From: an uncultured Clostridia bacterium
Lineage (GTDB): Bacteria > Bacillota > Clostridia > Oscillospirales > Ruminococcaceae
NCBI GenBank assembly: GCA_945931735.1
Contig: CAMEPN010000091.1
Coordinates: 1-6,922 of the forward strand
Length of the DNA: 6,922 nucleotides
Reading direction: 5' to 3'
The position numbers and the translations under genes are program-made. Of this stretch, positions 6,603 to 6,922 are shown in pieces (the first letter of the stretch is position 1; each line of letters starts with the position of its first letter). A model generated the notes under the pieces. It worked only from the letters and a program-made list of their open reading frames with translations. It had not been told where the DNA came from and searched no databases.

Positions 6603-6677
6603 GCGGTATTAATACTGAGTATTAGGAATATGCTGATTATTGCGTAACGTTAATCAGCGCTTCCTTAGTATTTACGC
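6603..6677. repeat. long imperfect palindrome / structured intergenic element
   Basis: Nested complementary arms pair around one centre: GCGgTA with TACGC, AATACT (6611-6616) with AGTATT (6667-6672), AGGAA (6624-6628) with TTCCT (6661-6665), and GCTGATTA (6632-6639) with TAATCAGC (6651-6658), with a small CG-TAA-CG tip. Within it the 7-1-7 palindrome TAATACT-G-AGTATTA (6610-6624) can form instead. The element lies between the kinase terminator and the next promoter, with no coding frame that looks real. It could be a regulatory RNA, a second terminator, a cluster of operators, or a small palindromic repeat element. I cannot tell which. Confidence 0.55.
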
Positions 6678-6802
6678 TACATTCTTTGATAAAATGCAGA
6701 GAACTTGTCAATAAATTGCAAAATTACGGTATATTTTAATACATGGTTAACTAAAAATCTGTGCAAATATAAAAAACCAAACAAATTGTATATGCCGCCC
6801 GG

Positions 6803-6855
6803 AAAACCGCAGCTGCACGGAGTAAGAACCGCACCCTTGCCGCTTGAGAACCGCA
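6803..6855. repeat. three 9-bp direct repeats with 22-bp period over a promoter
   Basis: AAAACCGCA (6803-6811), AGAACCGCA (6825-6833) and AGAACCGCA (6847-6855) repeat with an exact 22-bp period, about two turns of the helix. The core CCGC also occurs at 6840 and 6795, close to an 11-bp register. The second copy lies just upstream of the -35 box and the third lies between -35 and -10. Tandem direct repeats in 11- or 22-bp steps are the usual layout for OmpR/PhoB-type or LytTR-type response regulators. The regulator's identity is not given by the sequence. Confidence 0.6.
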
Positions 6856-6865
6856 GTAGTATAAT
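6837..6865 (+). promoter_or_regulatory. promoter of the gene starting at 6913
   Basis: TATAAT (6860-6865) is an exact -10 box, and TTGCCG (6837-6842) is a weaker -35 (four of six) at exactly 17 bp. The weak -35 combined with direct repeats around it fits a promoter that depends on an activator. Transcription should start near 6872, so the mRNA would begin with the hairpin at 6874-6887 and a leader of about 40 bases. Confidence 0.65.
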
Positions 6866-6873
6866 GATAGTGG

Positions 6874-6887
6874 CACACGGAAGTGTG
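6874..6887 (+). promoter_or_regulatory. 5'-terminal leader hairpin
   Basis: CACAC (6874-6878) pairs with GTGTG (6883-6887) around GGAA, a GNRA-type tetraloop. It lies at the predicted 5' end of the transcript, 12 bases before the ribosome binding site. Such a cap hairpin could stabilise the mRNA. ACTACT (6888-6893) can also pair with AGTAGT (6855-6860) in the DNA, but the latter lies upstream of the predicted start and would not be transcribed. Confidence 0.45.
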
Positions 6888-6912
6888 ACTACTAACATTA
6901 GGAGGTCCTGGT

Positions 6913-6922
6913 ATGATAGATT
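6913..6922 (+). CDS. start of a gene cut by the window edge
   Basis: ATG at 6913 is preceded by a near-perfect ribosome binding site AGGAGGT (6900-6906) at six bases, behind a recognisable promoter and leader. Only the codons for Met, Ile and Asp are visible, so the product cannot be named. The strong expression signals show that a real gene begins here. Confidence 0.75.

Noticed and set aside
6803..6855. CRISPR or replication iterons
   Set aside because: Repeats of 9 bp with 13-bp gaps are too short for CRISPR, and no replication initiator gene or origin AT-rich block is visible; the overlap with a promoter favours operator sites.
6883..6892. GTGTGACTAC resembling a group II intron 5' boundary
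   Set aside because: No intron domains or reverse transcriptase can be seen in the short remaining sequence, and the bases are better explained by the leader hairpin.
6677..6898. Minus-strand frame of 73 codons in the last intergenic region
   Set aside because: It runs antisense through the direct repeats, promoter and leader of the next gene and lacks start signals and recognisable features.
6781..6912. Possible riboswitch leader
   Set aside because: The conserved-looking words lie upstream of the predicted transcription start, so they act as DNA repeats; the transcribed leader of about 40 bases is too short for a known aptamer class.

Overview
The window looks like a mosaic, accessory-type stretch of a gut Clostridia chromosome or plasmid. 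A Ruminococcus or other Oscillospiraceae host is my best guess. The support is moderate GC that varies strongly between genes, Bacillota-type AGGAGG ribosome binding sites, consensus TTGACA/TATAAT promoters, a MobL/MobP3-like relaxase, and a seven-helix hybrid histidine kinase of a type I associate with this group. The taxonomic call is inference from style, not from a marker gene.

Left part (1-1431). An unrecognised C-terminal gene fragment on the plus strand converges on a PfkB-family sugar kinase on the minus strand that resembles fructoselysine 6-kinase (FrlD). The two share a bidirectional hairpin terminator. The kinase has its own promoter with perfect consensus hexamers and 17-bp spacing, and a CCGAT-AA-ATCGG inverted repeat lies just downstream of the predicted transcription start. 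That promoter overlaps the leader of the divergent relaxase gene.

Middle part (1432-3921). A relaxase with intact HUH-type histidines runs to about 2640. It is followed by a scrapyard of at least four gene pieces: an unrecognised C-terminal fragment with a strong terminator, an inverted internal piece of a lipoprotein gene, about 73 codons from the N-terminal part of an IS21-family IstA transposase, and the end of a small helix-turn-helix protein gene broken by an in-frame amber codon. The segments meet abruptly, which indicates repeated recombination and decay of mobile DNA, or possibly an assembly chimera.

Right part (3922-6922). A strong promoter drives a complete hybrid sensor kinase: seven membrane helices, HisKA, HATPase, receiver, Hpt and a helical tail. 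It is laid out for an internal His-Asp-His phosphorelay. Its membrane-domain DNA is visibly more AT-rich than its kinase DNA. A 384-bp intergenic region follows. It holds a terminator hairpin, a long imperfect palindrome at 6603-6677, and three 9-bp direct repeats with an exact 22-bp period overlapping a good promoter. It ends at the first codons of a new gene (ATG at 6913) behind a perfect AGGAGGT site. The most interesting unexplained signals are this repeat-decorated promoter with its 5'-end hairpin, the long palindrome, and the fragment mosaic. I see no CRISPR array, rRNA or tRNA, and no complete new defence or biosynthetic system.
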